A stretch of 64,000 nt of DNA from Wolbachia endosymbiont (group B) of Eucosma cana. GTDB lineage: Bacteria > Pseudomonadota > Alphaproteobacteria > Rickettsiales > Anaplasmataceae. The notes beneath the pieces were generated by a model, which had not been told where the DNA came from, did not search any database, and saw only the letters and a program-made list of their open reading frames with translations. The translations under genes were made by a program, and so were the position numbers. How positions within the stretch are numbered: the first letter of the stretch is position 1; each line of letters opens with the position of its first letter. The stretch is from contig NZ_OX366334.1 of assembly GCF_947250645.1 (NCBI RefSeq), positions 1 to 64,000 of the forward strand, written 5' to 3'. Positions 9,423 through 19,661 of the stretch are shown one piece after another.

Positions 9423-9665
9423 TGGTGTCAGCCTCTTTGGTGTCATATCAGCGTCCTTTTTCTTGTCATCCAAGTAGCCCTTTCCTTGTCATTCCAGTGC
9501 TTGACACTGGTTCACCTTATGATGGTGTTATTCAAGTAGCCTCTATCCAAGTGCCCCTTTGGTGTCATCCGAGTAGCTGACACTGGTTTCTTACCAACAA
9601 AACCTAGCATAACTTTTGTGCTCAAAAGATTTCTGGATTCCAGCATCAAGTGCTGGCCTGAAGCT
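9423..9665. repeat. cluster of decayed palindromic elements
   Basis: The stretch upstream of the terminase fragment holds several partial copies of the short palindromic repeat seen elsewhere in the window: TTGTCATTCCAGTGCTTGAC, TTGGTGTCATCCGAGTAGCTG and CTGGATTCCAGCATCAAG are examples shortened here. Most have lost one arm. The block runs straight into dispersed repeat copy B. No gene is seen; the small ORFs crossing it are repeat-derived. Confidence 0.65.
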
Positions 9666-9667
9666 TT

Positions 9668-9972
9668 AGTTACAAGTATTAAGAAATTCACCAAATGAAG
9701 AAAAAAGGCAAAAGAATCCCCGTGTAACGAGTTTTGACCCTATAATAATGTAAATTGGCATTGTAATAATGTGCTAACGCTTATTTAAAGCGCATTTTGG
9801 CTGAATGTAGCAAAAATAAAAAAGACATGCAGCCGCTATAATTTTATGTAATCTGCCAATATATACCTGAGTTTTTTACTGAATTTTGTTGTTAAATCTG
9901 CAGAGATTAAAAACAAGGATAAATACTCTTATTGATATGATAAGGGAGTTGGGGAAATTTGTAAAGTAATCT
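9668..9972 (-). repeat. dispersed non-coding repeat, copy B
   Basis: Reverse-strand copy of the repeat at 1061-1351. The conserved core reads as GACATGCAGCCGCTATAA on the plus strand near 9822, followed by the AAAACAAGGATAAATACTC end. It adjoins a palindromic cluster through the segment GCTGGCCTGAAGCTTTAG, exactly as copy C does at 25.68 kb. The remaining bases to 10028 show nothing else. Confidence 0.8.
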
Positions 9973-10028
9973 TTTTCGTTTGTATTCCCTTATGCTTGAG
10001 ATAACTCCATGTAGGTTCATGGATCTCC

Positions 10029-11039
10029 TTACTCTTTATTTCCATGAATTCCCTTTGAAGTTGAATATTGAAAATTAACTGGAGAATTGTGAATTACTTT
10101 GTATATGTCATAACAAGCCATGGCGCTCTCAGCAAAACCATTTAGTATCAATTTTAGTTTGCCTGGATAAGTAGCTATATCTCCGATTGCATATATTCTA
10201 TCTCTACTAGTTCTAAGCGTAGCTGAATTAACAACTATGCGGCTATGTTCTAACTGTATACCCCAATTGTTTATTGGACCAAGATTCATTGACAGTCCAA
10301 AAAATGGCAGCAAAAAATTAGCGGATATTTCTTTTTCTTCCTTAGAGGCAATGTTTTTTACTATCACTGCTCTCAACTGCCCATTACCTCCTGCTAGTTC
10401 GTGTAATTGATATGGCACTACCAGTTCTATCTTTCCATCATTTTCAAGTGATTCTAATTTATTTCTAGTTTCAGGAGTGCAGCGAAATTCCTTTCTCCTA
10501 TGTATCACATAAATTTTCTTCGCAACCTTAGAAAGTTCTACAGTCCAATCAGCCGCAGAATCACCCCCCCCTGCAATGACTATAGTTTTATCCTGAAAAT
10601 CAGAAATCTTATTTACGCTATAAAACACAGATTTATTTTCATATTCTAATATACCACTTAAGGGTGGACGATTAGGCTCAAACATTCCGTTACCTGCAGC
10701 AATGATAACGGCTTTGCATTTTACCTCTGTACCTATGTTCGTTATGATAGTAAAGTTTTCACCTTCGTTATTTGAAATCTTTTCCACTTTTTGACTTAAA
10801 TGGTAAACAGGCTCAAACGGTGAAGCTTGCTCCATTAACTGCTCAATTAATTTTTGGGCAGTAATTACAGGATAACCAGGTATATCATATATTGGCTTTT
10901 CTGGGTAAAGAGCTGTACATTGTCCCCCTGCTTGATCCAAAACATCTATTATATTACATCTCATATCAAGCATTCCCGCTTGAAAAGCAGTGAATATTCC
11001 AATAGGCCCTGCACCTATTATTACTATATCGGTTTCCAT
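10029..11039 (-). CDS. ferredoxin/flavodoxin-NADP reductase, thioredoxin-reductase-like type
   Basis: A 336-residue FAD/NAD(P)H oxidoreductase. The FAD fold begins VIIGAGPIGIFTAFQAG at residue 6, the segment GGQCTALYPEKPIYDIPG follows near 43, the NADPH-binding GGGDSAAD is near 158 and IYAIGDIATYPGKLKLI near 284. The redox CxxC of true thioredoxin reductases is missing from the NADPH domain, which with the C-terminal extension points to the YumC-type ferredoxin-NADP reductase. It would transfer electrons from NADPH to ferredoxin, for example for Fe-S and haem synthesis. The gene is alone between a repeat and tRNA-Ser. Confidence 0.9.
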   Translation of the reverse strand: METDIVIIGAGPIGIFTAFQAGMLDMRCNIIDVLDQAGGQCTALYPEKPIYDIPGYPVITAQKLIEQLMEQASPFEPVYHLSQKVEKISNNEGENFTIITNIGTEVKCKAVIIAAGNGMFEPNRPPLSGILEYENKSVFYSVNKISDFQDKTIVIAGGGDSAADWTVELSKVAKKIYVIHRRKEFRCTPETRNKLESLENDGKIELVVPYQLHELAGGNGQLRAVIVKNIASKEEKEISANFLLPFFGLSMNLGPINNWGIQLEHSRIVVNSATLRTSRDRIYAIGDIATYPGKLKLILNGFAESAMACYDIYKVIHNSPVNFQYSTSKGIHGNKE

Positions 11040-11209
11040 ATTCAGATGGTGATCTATTTATAGATATTAGCTTTCTTTGCTAACAAGGTCAATTTACAAA
11101 GGGATGTATTTTTAAAAGATGTGGCTAGATTAGACAAGATTTCCAGCGTTACGAACCATCTAAATAAGCTCTAAAAATTAACTAACATTTTAAATCTGAG
11201 AAGTAAGTG

Positions 11210-11294
11210 CGGACGGAATGGGATTCGAACCCATGGTACGTTTCCGTACGTCAGTTTTCAAGACTGGTGCCTTAAACCGCTCGGCCATCCGTCC
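11210..11294 (-). tRNA. tRNA-Ser (TGA)
   Basis: An 85-base class II tRNA. The 7-bp acceptor stem GGACGGA pairs fully, the TGA anticodon sits in the loop CTTGAAA, a long variable arm follows, and the T-loop reads GTTCGAATC. The outer base pair of the anticodon stem is a C-A mismatch. CCA is not encoded. Confidence 0.95.
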
Positions 11295-11341
11295 ACCTCT
11301 TTTTTACCACAATATTTAATTTCAAGCAATCTATAAAAATC

Positions 11342-12670
11342 TTACTTGCCTACACAAAAGCTACTAAACACACTATCCAATATTTCCTCAACATTAATAA
11401 TTCCAATTACTGCACCAAGTTCAAATGCAGCAAGCCTCAAGTCTTCAGATATCAACTCAATTGGATTATCGATATTAAAACGTTGTAAATGTTCCAGTGC
11501 TTTCTGCATGCGATTCCTATGCCTTTGCCGAGTAATCATAGGAGTGTCTCTATCATGCCCAAATTTTTCCTTTGCCTTCTCTTTTATGAGAGAGATCAAT
11601 TTGTTTGTACCTATTCCCTTTAAAATAGAAATGGGTAAAAGATCTATGCCATTAATTTTTATATTGTGATTATTGATAACATCGTCAGCTTTGCTCAATA
11701 CATAAATAGTATCGCTATTTACAACGTTGCAATTGATATTATGACGCTGTTCAAAAGGAAATAGTTCTATTCTTAAATCAGCTTCAAAAGACCTTTTTTT
11801 CGCTCGACTTATACCTTCTGATTCTATTGGATCTGAACTCTCACGAATTCCAGCAGTATCAGAGAGAATGATTGGGTATCCACCAATGTCAATATGAGCT
11901 TCAAGTATATCTCTTGTTGTGCCTGCATATTCAGAAACAATAGCAATATCACGCTTGGCTAAGAAATTAAACAGAGTTGATTTACCGACATTTGGTTCAC
12001 CAGTTATTACAATATGTAAACCCTCACGCAACCTTTCGCCCCGTCTATTATCATTTAAATGCTCTTGTATCAACTGCACGAGAGATTGCACTTCATTATT
12101 AATTTTTTCCAATTCACTTTTTTCTGCCCAAATGTCCTCTGGAAAGTCTATATATGCTTCGATTTTAGATTGTATCGTTATTAATCTTTGCCTCCAATTG
12201 CTGTATAGTCTCTCCAATTCTCCTGACATCTGCTTAATCGCTTGTTTAGCTTGCATTTTCGTTTCAGCATCAATTAAGTCTGCAATTCCTTCTATTTGCG
12301 TTAAGTCAAATTTACCATTTAGAAAAGCCCTAAGTGAGAATTCTCCAGGCCTGGCCATAACGAAAATTTTTGATAATTTCTCCAAGATGATTTTTATGAC
12401 GGCCTTGCTTCCATGCACTTGTAACTCTATAACATCCTCGCCAGTGAAACTGTTTGGAGCAGGGAAATAGATGATTATTCCATTATCTATCAATTCACTG
12501 GAATCATCATATAGATCAACTAAAGTAGCAAATCTTGGTTTAATTTCTTTCTTAATATGAAAATGATTTAAAGCTTTAAGCGCGTAGTTGCCTGAAATTC
12601 TGACTACTGCAACTCCTGACTTACCAAATACGGTCGATAAAGCGAAAATAGTTTCATTTGTGTTTGTCAT
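11342..12670 (-). CDS. mnmE: tRNA modification GTPase
   Basis: With MnmG it installs the carboxymethylaminomethyl group on the wobble uridine of several tRNAs. It is 442 residues long. The N-terminal tetrahydrofolate-binding domain is seen in the first 120 residues ([23 protein letters not shown]). The G domain has G1 GEPNVGKST near residue 224, G2 GTTRD near 250 and G3 DTAG near 271. G4 departs from NKxD, reading LSKADD. The protein ends FCVGK, preserving the conserved C-terminal CxGK with its catalytic Cys. The gene is divergent from nuoI with 104 bases between the starts. Confidence 0.95.
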   Translation of the reverse strand: MTNTNETIFALSTVFGKSGVAVVRISGNYALKALNHFHIKKEIKPRFATLVDLYDDSSELIDNGIIIYFPAPNSFTGEDVIELQVHGSKAVIKIILEKLSKIFVMARPGEFSLRAFLNGKFDLTQIEGIADLIDAETKMQAKQAIKQMSGELERLYSNWRQRLITIQSKIEAYIDFPEDIWAEKSELEKINNEVQSLVQLIQEHLNDNRRGERLREGLHIVITGEPNVGKSTLFNFLAKRDIAIVSEYAGTTRDILEAHIDIGGYPIILSDTAGIRESSDPIESEGISRAKKRSFEADLRIELFPFEQRHNINCNVVNSDTIYVLSKADDVINNHNIKINGIDLLPISILKGIGTNKLISLIKEKAKEKFGHDRDTPMITRQRHRNRMQKALEHLQRFNIDNPIELISEDLRLAAFELGAVIGIINVEEILDSVFSSFCVGK

Positions 12671-12774
12671 TATTGATATAAACTACTTAGCAATATTACA
12701 CTTAAGAAACCAAAATACCTAAAAAGTCACCCAGGTGAAAATATTTATTTTGAAAACTGATAATATGATTTATA

Positions 12775-13284
12775 ATGACTGACACAAGTTTTAAATATTT
12801 TATGCTCAAGAAATTAGCTTGGTACTGGTCTTCTGTAGAGTTAATTAAAGGGTTTGTTATTACATTAAAATATATGTTTAAGCCAAAGGTTACTTTGAGG
12901 TATCCTATGGAGAAGGGCCCTTTAAGTCCAAGGTTTCGTGGTGAGCATGCGTTGCGTAGGTATCCAAGTGGTGAAGAACGATGCATAGCTTGTAAGTTAT
13001 GCGAAGTTATCTGCCCTGCTCAATCAATAGTTATTGAAGCAGAGGAAAGAGAAGACGGTAGTCGCCGCACCACACGCTATGATATTGACATGACAAAATG
13101 CATATATTGCGGACTTTGCCAAGAAGCATGTCCAGTTGACGCAATTGTGGAGGGTCCTAACTTTGAATTTGCTACTGAAACAAGAGAGGAGCTAATGTAC
13201 AATAAAGAAAAGCTATTGCGTAATGGTGAAGTTTGGGAAGAAGCAATTGCACTCAGGTTAAAAAAGAACAGGCCGTATTATTAA
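12775..13284 (+). CDS. nuoI: NADH-quinone oxidoreductase subunit I
   Basis: The peripheral-arm subunit of respiratory complex I holding clusters N6a and N6b. It is 169 residues long. Two 4Fe-4S motifs are seen: [12 protein letters not shown] near residue 70 and [12 protein letters not shown] near 110. The segment [21 protein letters not shown] is typical and is quoted here in parts only. It starts at ATG. As in other Rickettsiales the nuo genes are dispersed: nuoF is 2.6 kb away on the opposite strand. Confidence 0.96.
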   Translation: MTDTSFKYFMLKKLAWYWSSVELIKGFVITLKYMFKPKVTLRYPMEKGPLSPRFRGEHALRRYPSGEERCIACKLCEVICPAQSIVIEAEEREDGSRRTTRYDIDMTKCIYCGLCQEACPVDAIVEGPNFEFATETREELMYNKEKLLRNGEVWEEAIALRLKKNRPYY

Positions 13285-13372
13285 CTAGGTATGTCAACAA
13301 TTAAAATTTCTTACAGCAAGTATGTAATAGATCTCTTGTACAACTGTTATTTAACTGAAAGATCAGTAGCTC

Positions 13373-13462
13373 ACCTTTTGGTGTCATTTCAGCGCGTGAC
13401 GCTGGAATCTAGAAAAGAAAGAAACATGGATCCCAGTGTCAAGCACTGGGATGACAAAAGGT
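13373..13462. repeat. palindromic element before thrS
   Basis: The outer arms CCTTTTGGTGTCAT (13374-13387) and ATGACAAAAGG (13451-13461) are near complementary. An inner perfect 9-bp stem ATCCCAGTG/CACTGGGAT lies at 13430-13438 and 13444-13452. A left inner arm around TTCAGCGCGTGACGCTGGAA has its own pairing. The element ends eight bases before the thrS ATG, so it probably folds in the thrS leader. It matches the palindromic sequences inside comEC and dnaX. Confidence 0.85.
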
Positions 13463-13469
13463 CTAATGA

Positions 13470-15371
13470 ATGATAAAAGTTACCTTTTTATCCGAACAAA
13501 AAGTAAAAGAATACAGTGGTAGAGTCACTGGCTTTGATATATTACAACCGGATGCTTTGAGAGAAGCAATTGCCTTTAAGGTAAATGGTGAGTTGTATGA
13601 TCTCTCACGTGAAATTGAATCTGATACAGAGATAGAGGTAATACAACTGAGTGACGAAGCGGGTTTAGATATAATAAGGCATGATGCTGCTCATATAATG
13701 GCGCAGGCAGTAAAAGAGCTCTTTCCTAATACTCAGATTACTATCGGGCCAACAATTCAAGATGGTTTCTACTATGATTTTGCTACAGATCGTGCCTTTA
13801 CCACGGACGATCTTACTGCAATAGAAAAAAAAATGAAGGAAATTATAAAAAGTAACCACAGATTCGTCCGAGAAGTTTGGACTCGTAAGCAGGCAATTGA
13901 TTTCTTTAGTAATATAGGTGAAAGATACAAGGTTGATATTGTCTCATCAATACCAGAAAACGAAAACCTAACTGTTTATAAACAAGGCAACTTTGTAGAC
14001 CTATGTCGTGGTCCGCACTCACCATCAACTGGCAGAGTTAAAGCGTTTAAACTTATGAAAGTAGCAGGTGCATACTGGCGTGGCGATTCTAAGGGCCCAA
14101 TGTTGCAAAGAATATATGGCACCGCGTGGAGAAATAAGGATGAATTAAATACTTATCTTAAACGTCTGGAGGAAGCAGAAAAACGCGACCACCGCAAAAT
14201 TGCTAAGGATATGGACTTATTTCACATTCAAGAGGAAGCTGTTGGGCAGATTTTTTGGCATGAACAGGGATATACTTTATATAATGTTCTTGAGTCTTAC
14301 ATCAGAAAAAAGTTAATGAACAATGGCTACTTTGAGGTAAAAACACCTATTTTAGTAAGCAAAGAGCTGTGGGAAAAATCGGGACATTGGGATAAGTTTC
14401 GTGAAAATATGTTCATTATTGATGAATCTGAAAGTACAAAGCTAGCAATAAAACCCATGAATTGCCCTTGTCATGTGCAGATTTTTAATTCTCACACCAG
14501 AAGCTATCGTGATTTACCGATACGTATGGCAGAGTTTGGCACATGCCATAGAAATGAAAGCTCAGGCTCATTGCATGGAATGATGCGAGTGCGTGGTTTT
14601 ACGCAAGACGATGCACATATTTTTTGTATGGAAAAACAAGTGAATTCTGAAACTGTAAAGTTTTGTGACCTTTTAAAAGAAGTATATTCAGAACTTGGGT
14701 TCAATGAAATTTCTGTGAAATTTTCAGACCGTCCAGATACTAGATCAGGTAATGATGAAGTGTGGGATAGAGCTGAAAGAGCACTGCTTGAAGCAGTTAA
14801 AGAAGCAGGGCTTAGTTATGAACTTAATCCTGGTGAAGGTGCATTTTATGGTCCAAAGTTAGAGTTTGTTTTGAAAGATGCAATAGGTAGAAATTGGCAA
14901 TGTGGAACGTTGCAAGTTGATTTTATTTTACCGGAGCGGCTTGGAGCTTTTTATATAGGAGCAGACGGACAAAAGCACCACCCTGTTATGCTACATAGAG
15001 CAATTCTTGGAACTTTTGAACGTTTTATTGGGATTTTGATAGAAAATTATGCAGGAAAATTTCCAATTTGGCTTGCTCCAACGCAACTTGCTATTCTGAC
15101 CATTATAAATGAAGCTGATGGTTATGCTACTGAAATCAGCAATATTTTAAAAGAACAAGGTGTTAGAATTAAGACCGATTTGACCAATGAAAAAATTAGT
15201 TATAAGATACGCTTGCATAGTTCAAATAAGGTACCTATATTATGGGTTATAGGTAAAAATGAGATCATCAATAGAACTGTGTCAGTGAGAAATTTAGGGT
15301 CAGAAGAACAAGAGTCTTTTCCTTTGGAAAAGGCTACTGAATTGCTTTTAAAAAGTATTAATTTGAGTTAA
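13470..15371 (+). CDS. thrS: threonine--tRNA ligase
   Basis: Charges tRNA-Thr and edits mischarged serine. It is 633 residues long. Domains in order: TGS (1-62), an editing domain with [10 protein letters not shown] near residue 68 and CRGPH near 184, a class II catalytic core with the zinc Cys in MNCPCHVQ near 331, motif 2 [20 protein letters not shown] near 360, motif 3 [12 protein letters not shown] near 514, and the anticodon-binding domain. The ATG at 13470 directly follows a palindromic element, and no strong Shine-Dalgarno is free outside it (AAAAGGTC overlaps the right arm). infC follows after 11 bases. Confidence 0.97.
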   Translation: MIKVTFLSEQKVKEYSGRVTGFDILQPDALREAIAFKVNGELYDLSREIESDTEIEVIQLSDEAGLDIIRHDAAHIMAQAVKELFPNTQITIGPTIQDGFYYDFATDRAFTTDDLTAIEKKMKEIIKSNHRFVREVWTRKQAIDFFSNIGERYKVDIVSSIPENENLTVYKQGNFVDLCRGPHSPSTGRVKAFKLMKVAGAYWRGDSKGPMLQRIYGTAWRNKDELNTYLKRLEEAEKRDHRKIAKDMDLFHIQEEAVGQIFWHEQGYTLYNVLESYIRKKLMNNGYFEVKTPILVSKELWEKSGHWDKFRENMFIIDESESTKLAIKPMNCPCHVQIFNSHTRSYRDLPIRMAEFGTCHRNESSGSLHGMMRVRGFTQDDAHIFCMEKQVNSETVKFCDLLKEVYSELGFNEISVKFSDRPDTRSGNDEVWDRAERALLEAVKEAGLSYELNPGEGAFYGPKLEFVLKDAIGRNWQCGTLQVDFILPERLGAFYIGADGQKHHPVMLHRAILGTFERFIGILIENYAGKFPIWLAPTQLAILTIINEADGYATEISNILKEQGVRIKTDLTNEKISYKIRLHSSNKVPILWVIGKNEIINRTVSVRNLGSEEQESFPLEKATELLLKSINLS

Positions 15372-15382
15372 GGGAGAAAAAT

Positions 15383-15901
15383 TTGCAAGTTCAAAAGAAT
15401 AATAAAAACAAAATTAATGAATCCATCACAGCTAAGGAAGTACGCTTAGTTGATCATAATGGTGAAATGGTTGGAATTGTTCCAATAGGACAAGCTTTGG
15501 AAGTTGCACAAAGTGTTAATTTAGACTTGGTAGAAATTGCACCTGATTCAACTCCTCCAGTATGTAAGATTCTGGACTATAGCAAACAAAAGTATGATAT
15601 AAAAAAGAAGGCAAGTGAAGCAAAAAAGAAACAAAAAACATTAACTATAAAAGAAATTAAACTCGGTCCTAATATTGGTGATCACGACTACGAAACAAAA
15701 TTGCGTCAAGCAAGGGATTTTCTTGTGCATGGACATAGAATTAAAGTCACAATGAAATTTAGAGGGAGAGAGCTTATGAACATTGAAATTGGACTGGAAA
15801 AATTAGAACGGCTAATTAGAGACGCTGAAGATATTGCAAAAGTAGAATTAGCACCTAAAAGGGAAGGAAATCAATATTCTTTAACTTTAGCTGCTAAGTA
15901 G
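15383..15901 (+). CDS. infC: translation initiation factor IF-3
   Basis: Prevents 50S joining and checks start-codon pairing on the 30S subunit. It is 172 residues long. IF3-N is seen in the first 80 residues (VRLVDHNGEMVGIVPI, PPVCKILDYSKQKYD) and IF3-C follows with KEIKLGPNIGDHDYETKL. The start is TTG with a good AGGGAG seven bases upstream. Rare infC starts are a known autoregulatory device in enterobacteria because IF-3 rejects them; the same logic is inferred here. It is co-directional with thrS, 11 bases after its stop, the common thrS-infC pairing. Confidence 0.96.
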   Translation: MQVQKNNKNKINESITAKEVRLVDHNGEMVGIVPIGQALEVAQSVNLDLVEIAPDSTPPVCKILDYSKQKYDIKKKASEAKKKQKTLTIKEIKLGPNIGDHDYETKLRQARDFLVHGHRIKVTMKFRGRELMNIEIGLEKLERLIRDAEDIAKVELAPKREGNQYSLTLAAK

Positions 15902-15923
15902 TAAAATCATTTAAAAATATAAG

Positions 15924-17177
15924 TTAAGTTACTATCCTCTCTTCAATTATATGACGAAAATGTCTGATTAATCCTTGAACTGGCCAAGCTGCAGCATCGC
16001 CAAGTGCACAAATTGTATGCCCTTCTATTTGAGTTGTAAGGTCAAGTAGCTTATCTACTTCACCAGGTTTAATATTTCCTGCTACCATTCTTCTCATAAT
16101 TCTCCACATCCATCCAGTGCCTTCACGGCATGGTGTACATTGTCCGCAGGACTCATGCATATAGAAATGTGATAATCTTTCTATTGCAGCTATTATGTCA
16201 GTTGATTTATCCATCACTATTACAGCAGCAGTACCAAGCCCTGATTTTGCAGCCCTTAATGAATCAAAATCCATTTCAATAGTATCACATATAGATTTTG
16301 GAATTAATGGGACTGAAGACCCACCAGGTATTACAGCAAGTAAATTATCCCAACCTCCTCTCACTCCACCTGCGTATTTTTCAATTAATTCACGCAGTGA
16401 AATTCCGAGCTCTTCTTCAACATTACATGGATTATTTACATGCCCTGAAATGCAAAAGACCTTAGTGCCAGTATTATTTGGTTTACCCAGAGATGCAAAC
16501 CACTCTCCTCCGCGATTTAGAATATCTGGAACTATGGCTATAGTTTCAACGTTGTTTATTGTGGTTGGGCAGCCAAAAAGTCCAACACCCGCAGGGAATG
16601 GAGGTTTCATTCGAGGAAAGCCCTTTTTTCCTTCAATTGATTCAAGTTGAGCTGTTTCTTCTCCACATATGTAAGCTCCTGCACCCCTATGAATAAACAC
16701 ATCAAGATCATAACCTGATTTGCAGGCATTTTTTCCAATTAAGTTTTCTTTATAGGCTTCCTCAAGTGCCTTTTTTAGAACTAAATATTCATTATAAAAT
16801 TCACCCCTGATATAAATATATGCAACTGATGCGCTGATCGCTCTGCCAGCTAGAAGAATTCCCTCAAGTAACTTATGTGGCTCATATCGTAATATATCTC
16901 TATCTTTACACGTACCAGGTTCTGACTCATCTGCATTGACTACTAAATACGCTTTTAAAGGATTTTTAGGCATAAAGCTCCACTTAAGGCCAGTAGAAAA
17001 TCCTGCACCCCCTCGACCTCTCAAGCCAGATTTCTTTACTTCATCAATGATTTTTTCTGATCCTAAATCCAGTAATTCCTTTGTTTTTTGCCAACTACCA
17101 CGTTTTTTTGCACCTTCAAGTAGTGGTGTTTCTCTACCATTTAAGTTTATGAATATTTTATCCTGTTCTTTTAGCAT
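15924..17177 (-). CDS. nuoF: NADH-quinone oxidoreductase subunit F
   Basis: The NADH- and FMN-binding subunit of complex I that takes hydride from NADH and passes electrons through cluster N3. It is 417 residues long. The nucleotide region [17 protein letters not shown] is near residue 54, [12 protein letters not shown] near 82, and [16 protein letters not shown] near 166. The N3 cluster ligands are in [14 protein letters not shown] near 342 with a further Cys in [13 protein letters not shown] near 388. It is convergent with infC and has tRNA-Lys just upstream on the same strand. Confidence 0.97.
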   Translation of the reverse strand: MLKEQDKIFINLNGRETPLLEGAKKRGSWQKTKELLDLGSEKIIDEVKKSGLRGRGGAGFSTGLKWSFMPKNPLKAYLVVNADESEPGTCKDRDILRYEPHKLLEGILLAGRAISASVAYIYIRGEFYNEYLVLKKALEEAYKENLIGKNACKSGYDLDVFIHRGAGAYICGEETAQLESIEGKKGFPRMKPPFPAGVGLFGCPTTINNVETIAIVPDILNRGGEWFASLGKPNNTGTKVFCISGHVNNPCNVEEELGISLRELIEKYAGGVRGGWDNLLAVIPGGSSVPLIPKSICDTIEMDFDSLRAAKSGLGTAAVIVMDKSTDIIAAIERLSHFYMHESCGQCTPCREGTGWMWRIMRRMVAGNIKPGEVDKLLDLTTQIEGHTICALGDAAAWPVQGLIRHFRHIIEERIVT

Positions 17178-17194
17178 GCTTTTAAGATTCTAAG

Positions 17195-17267
17195 TGATCC
17201 CGACGCGATTCGAACGCGTGACCCACTGATTAAAAGTCAGTTGCTCTACCGGCTGAGCTACGGGATC
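17195..17267 (-). tRNA. tRNA-Lys (TTT)
   Basis: A 73-base tRNA on the minus strand. The acceptor stem GATCCCG/CGGGATC pairs fully, the anticodon loop CTTTTAA carries TTT, and the T-loop is GTTCGAATC. CCA is not encoded. It lies 17 bases upstream of nuoF and may share its transcript. Confidence 0.96.
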
Positions 17268-17561
17268 ATTTTATTTTTCAGCTACACTAAACAGTAATAT
17301 AGTTTTTATCCGTTTTAATCAAACTAAAATTTTCATGCGTGATTAAATAAATTATATAATGTACTGCGTTAGTGATAATTTAGTTAAAAATTTTTGAAGA
17401 CTTCTTATTAATTTTCAATTCACAGATTCATTTGGCAAAGCTGACGTACAACTCTAAAAAGATAGAGAATTTTACATAACTGCAGAATTTGTGAACTATT
17501 TAGCAATAGATAAATATTTCTTGCATTTCAGCCTGAGTGATTTATGCTTTAAGCAAGAATT

Positions 17562-17637
17562 GGGGGCATAGCTCAGCTGGTAGAGCATCTGTTTTGCACG
17601 CAGAAGGTCAGCGGTTCGATCCCGCTTGCCTCCACCA
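17562..17637 (+). tRNA. tRNA-Ala (TGC)
   Basis: A 76-base tRNA including an encoded CCA. The acceptor GGGGGCA pairs with TGCCTCC (one G-T pair), the D-arm is GCTCAGCTGGTAGAGC, the anticodon TGC sits in TTTGCAC, and the T-loop is GTTCGATCC. The 290 bases before it and the 160 after hold only AT-rich DNA. Confidence 0.97.
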
Positions 17638-17801
17638 ATATAGGTTCTAGCATATCATAAAGTCAGCCTATTTATTCTATCGGGGTTTTATACTAATTCT
17701 CTAGTGATATTTGTTATTATGACTCCAATACATGCTAATTTAATTATAAATTAATCAGTAAATGCTAGAATAGCTATAATTAAATTTATTAGATAATACT
17801 T

Positions 17802-18337
17802 ATGAGTGAAAAAAAACATGTCTTTAAGATGGTACCTGGACAGCAATTTTCATGCGGATCTAGCAGGTATGAAACGTATTCTAACATTAAAGATCCTCAA
17901 TCTATGAAAAAAGTCAAGCTTATACCGCTAAGCGAAGAAGACGATACGCTAGAATTATCTATAAAATTCTGTAGCGATTTTCTTGATAGATTCGGAATGT
18001 ATTGCGTAGAAGAAAAACAAAACAGATATATTCGAAATGATCAACCTGGTTATTACAAGAACAGTAGTTCATTTGCATATGACAATGATAGATTGGTTAA
18101 ACTATCAGTAAATTGGGGCATAAGAAATAAGACTGGTTATCATGATTTTATAGGAGAAGAATTGAATTACAAATACTTAACATGGGAGGAATCAGGTCTT
18201 GGCGACGATAAATATTATTTTTCAGATGAGGAGGGAAATGTAATCGATTCGCCTGACAATCAGATATTACAATACATGCCACACCATGATACGGAAAAGT
18301 TGTTAGAAGATATAACATCATCTAAGATACCAAAGAG
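17802..18337 (+). pseudogene. hypothetical protein truncated by IS3 copy 2
   Basis: About 179 native residues remain, starting MSEKKHVFKMVPGQQFSC, before the IS end adds IMHPFV and a stop. The family is not recognised. It is hydrophilic and rich in Asp, Glu, Lys and Tyr with no signal peptide or membrane helix. The part beyond the IS (19634 onward) does not continue this protein; instead pccB follows on the other strand, so the 3' part has been lost or moved by recombination between IS copies. It could still be expressed as a shortened protein. Confidence 0.7.
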
Positions 18338-18448
18338 TATAATGCACCCATTTGTCTAGACCATTTTTTTCAAAGTGATCCGATTTTTAAAATGAATATG
18401 TTGATAAATACGTCGACACACATTTAAAGTATTTATCAATATATTCAT

Positions 18449-19210
18449 TTACTGTTTATGATAATAAAGATCAGCAGGAACTTTATAATGTAGAGTCTGA
18501 TGTCGCCTTCTATAGTTATACCAAGCAACAAAATCATTTATTATAAGATTTAAATCTCTGATACTATTTGGTCTATAATAATATATAGCTTCTTGCTTTA
18601 AAGTTCTCCATAAGCGCTCAACAAATATATTGTCGAAGCAACGTCCTTTATGGTCCATACTGATTTTAATATTAGCACGCTCTAATTCCATAATAAAGTT
18701 GTAGCTAGTAAACTGCACCCCCTGATCACTATTAAAAATCTCAGGTTTACCTTGTTTTAGAGCTTCTTTGAGAGTATAAAGGCAAAATCCAGCATCGAGA
18801 TATGGTGATAATGAATGAGCAATAATATAGCGACTATACAAGTCCATTATTGCCACAAAATAGATAAACTTACCTTCTACCATAATATATGTTATATCAG
18901 TAGCCCATACCTGATTAACTCTACAAATAATCAAATCTTTGAGTAAATAAGGATATATTTTATGCTTTTTTTCTTTAATACTTGTATTACATCTTTTTCT
19001 ACAATACAGCCCACTAATCTTCATTTTTTTCATAATTCTTAAGATTTTTTTGTGATTGACTACTACTCCACTCGCTATGATTTCAGCAGTAATTTTACGA
19101 TATCCATAACGGCAATCAGAAGCCAAATATACTTCTTGAATCAAATTTGCTACTTCACTTTCGTTATTAATTATAGGCCTATAATATAGGCTAGATCTGC
19201 AAATCCCCAA
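18449..19210 (-). CDS. IS3-family transposase OrfB (copy 2)
   Basis: The 253-residue translation is identical to that of copy 1, with D105, D162 and E198 intact. The frame opens at the A-run within the end of orfA, so synthesis by -1 frameshift is expected. Confidence 0.92.
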   Translation of the reverse strand: MGICRSSLYYRPIINNESEVANLIQEVYLASDCRYGYRKITAEIIASGVVVNHKKILRIMKKMKISGLYCRKRCNTSIKEKKHKIYPYLLKDLIICRVNQVWATDITYIMVEGKFIYFVAIMDLYSRYIIAHSLSPYLDAGFCLYTLKEALKQGKPEIFNSDQGVQFTSYNFIMELERANIKISMDHKGRCFDNIFVERLWRTLKQEAIYYYRPNSIRDLNLIINDFVAWYNYRRRHQTLHYKVPADLYYHKQ

Positions 19211-19278
19211 TAAATCAGCCTGTTTCCTAATTGACAGATCAGAATCTTTTTCTATAAACCTTACTCTATCTTTTTTGC

Positions 19279-19563
19279 TTATTTCAGTAATTTTTTTTTC
19301 AAATAGCTATTTTCCACTGTCAATTCTCCTATTACTTTATGTAAACTTTCTATTTCTTGCGCTAAGATTCTTTGTTTTCTCGCACTTTCACTTTCTTCAA
19401 CAAATAGGTCTTTTAACCTTGCCAATACTCTATCACGCCAATCATATAGATTTGTTGATGGTATTTTATATTCACTACATATCTCAGCTGTGCTTTTTTG
19501 ATTTTTTATTGCTTCCAAAGCTATCTTTGCTTTTAACTCTGGTTCATATTTTTTTGTTGCCAT
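19279..19563 (-). CDS. IS3-family transposase OrfA (copy 2)
   Basis: The 94-residue translation is identical to copy 1, with the same helix-turn-helix and slippery A-run. The hydrophobic 119-residue ORF antisense to it occurs in all three copies and is an artefact. Confidence 0.92.
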   Translation of the reverse strand: MATKKYEPELKAKIALEAIKNQKSTAEICSEYKIPSTNLYDWRDRVLARLKDLFVEESESARKQRILAQEIESLHKVIGELTVENSYLKKKLLK

Positions 19564-19661
19564 ACTTTTACCCCTTTACCTTCCTACTCGGATCAACCAT
19601 TTTTTTTTGGTCTAGTTTATGGGGTGCATTATAGACCTTACAATAAAGACTGAGAGGAAAG

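Larger units (their letters stand above)
18338..19633 (-). mobile_element. IS3-family insertion sequence, copy 2
   Basis: The same 1,296-bp element as copy 1 in opposite orientation, ending GGGTGCATTATA on the right. The flanks are GAG on the left and GAC on the right, so there is no exact 3-bp target duplication. It separates the truncated gene on its left from the pccB terminus on its right. Copies 1 and 2 face each other across 9.3 kb, a geometry that allows inversion of the tRNA-Ser/mnmE/thrS/nuoF segment. Confidence 0.93.

Noticed and set aside
12702..12986. A 94-residue minus-strand ORF over the mnmE-nuoI gap
   Set aside because: Mostly antisense to nuoI coding sequence, with no family match.
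13291..13473. A 60-residue plus-strand ORF between nuoI and thrS
   Set aside because: Most of it is the palindromic element; no ribosome site or family support.
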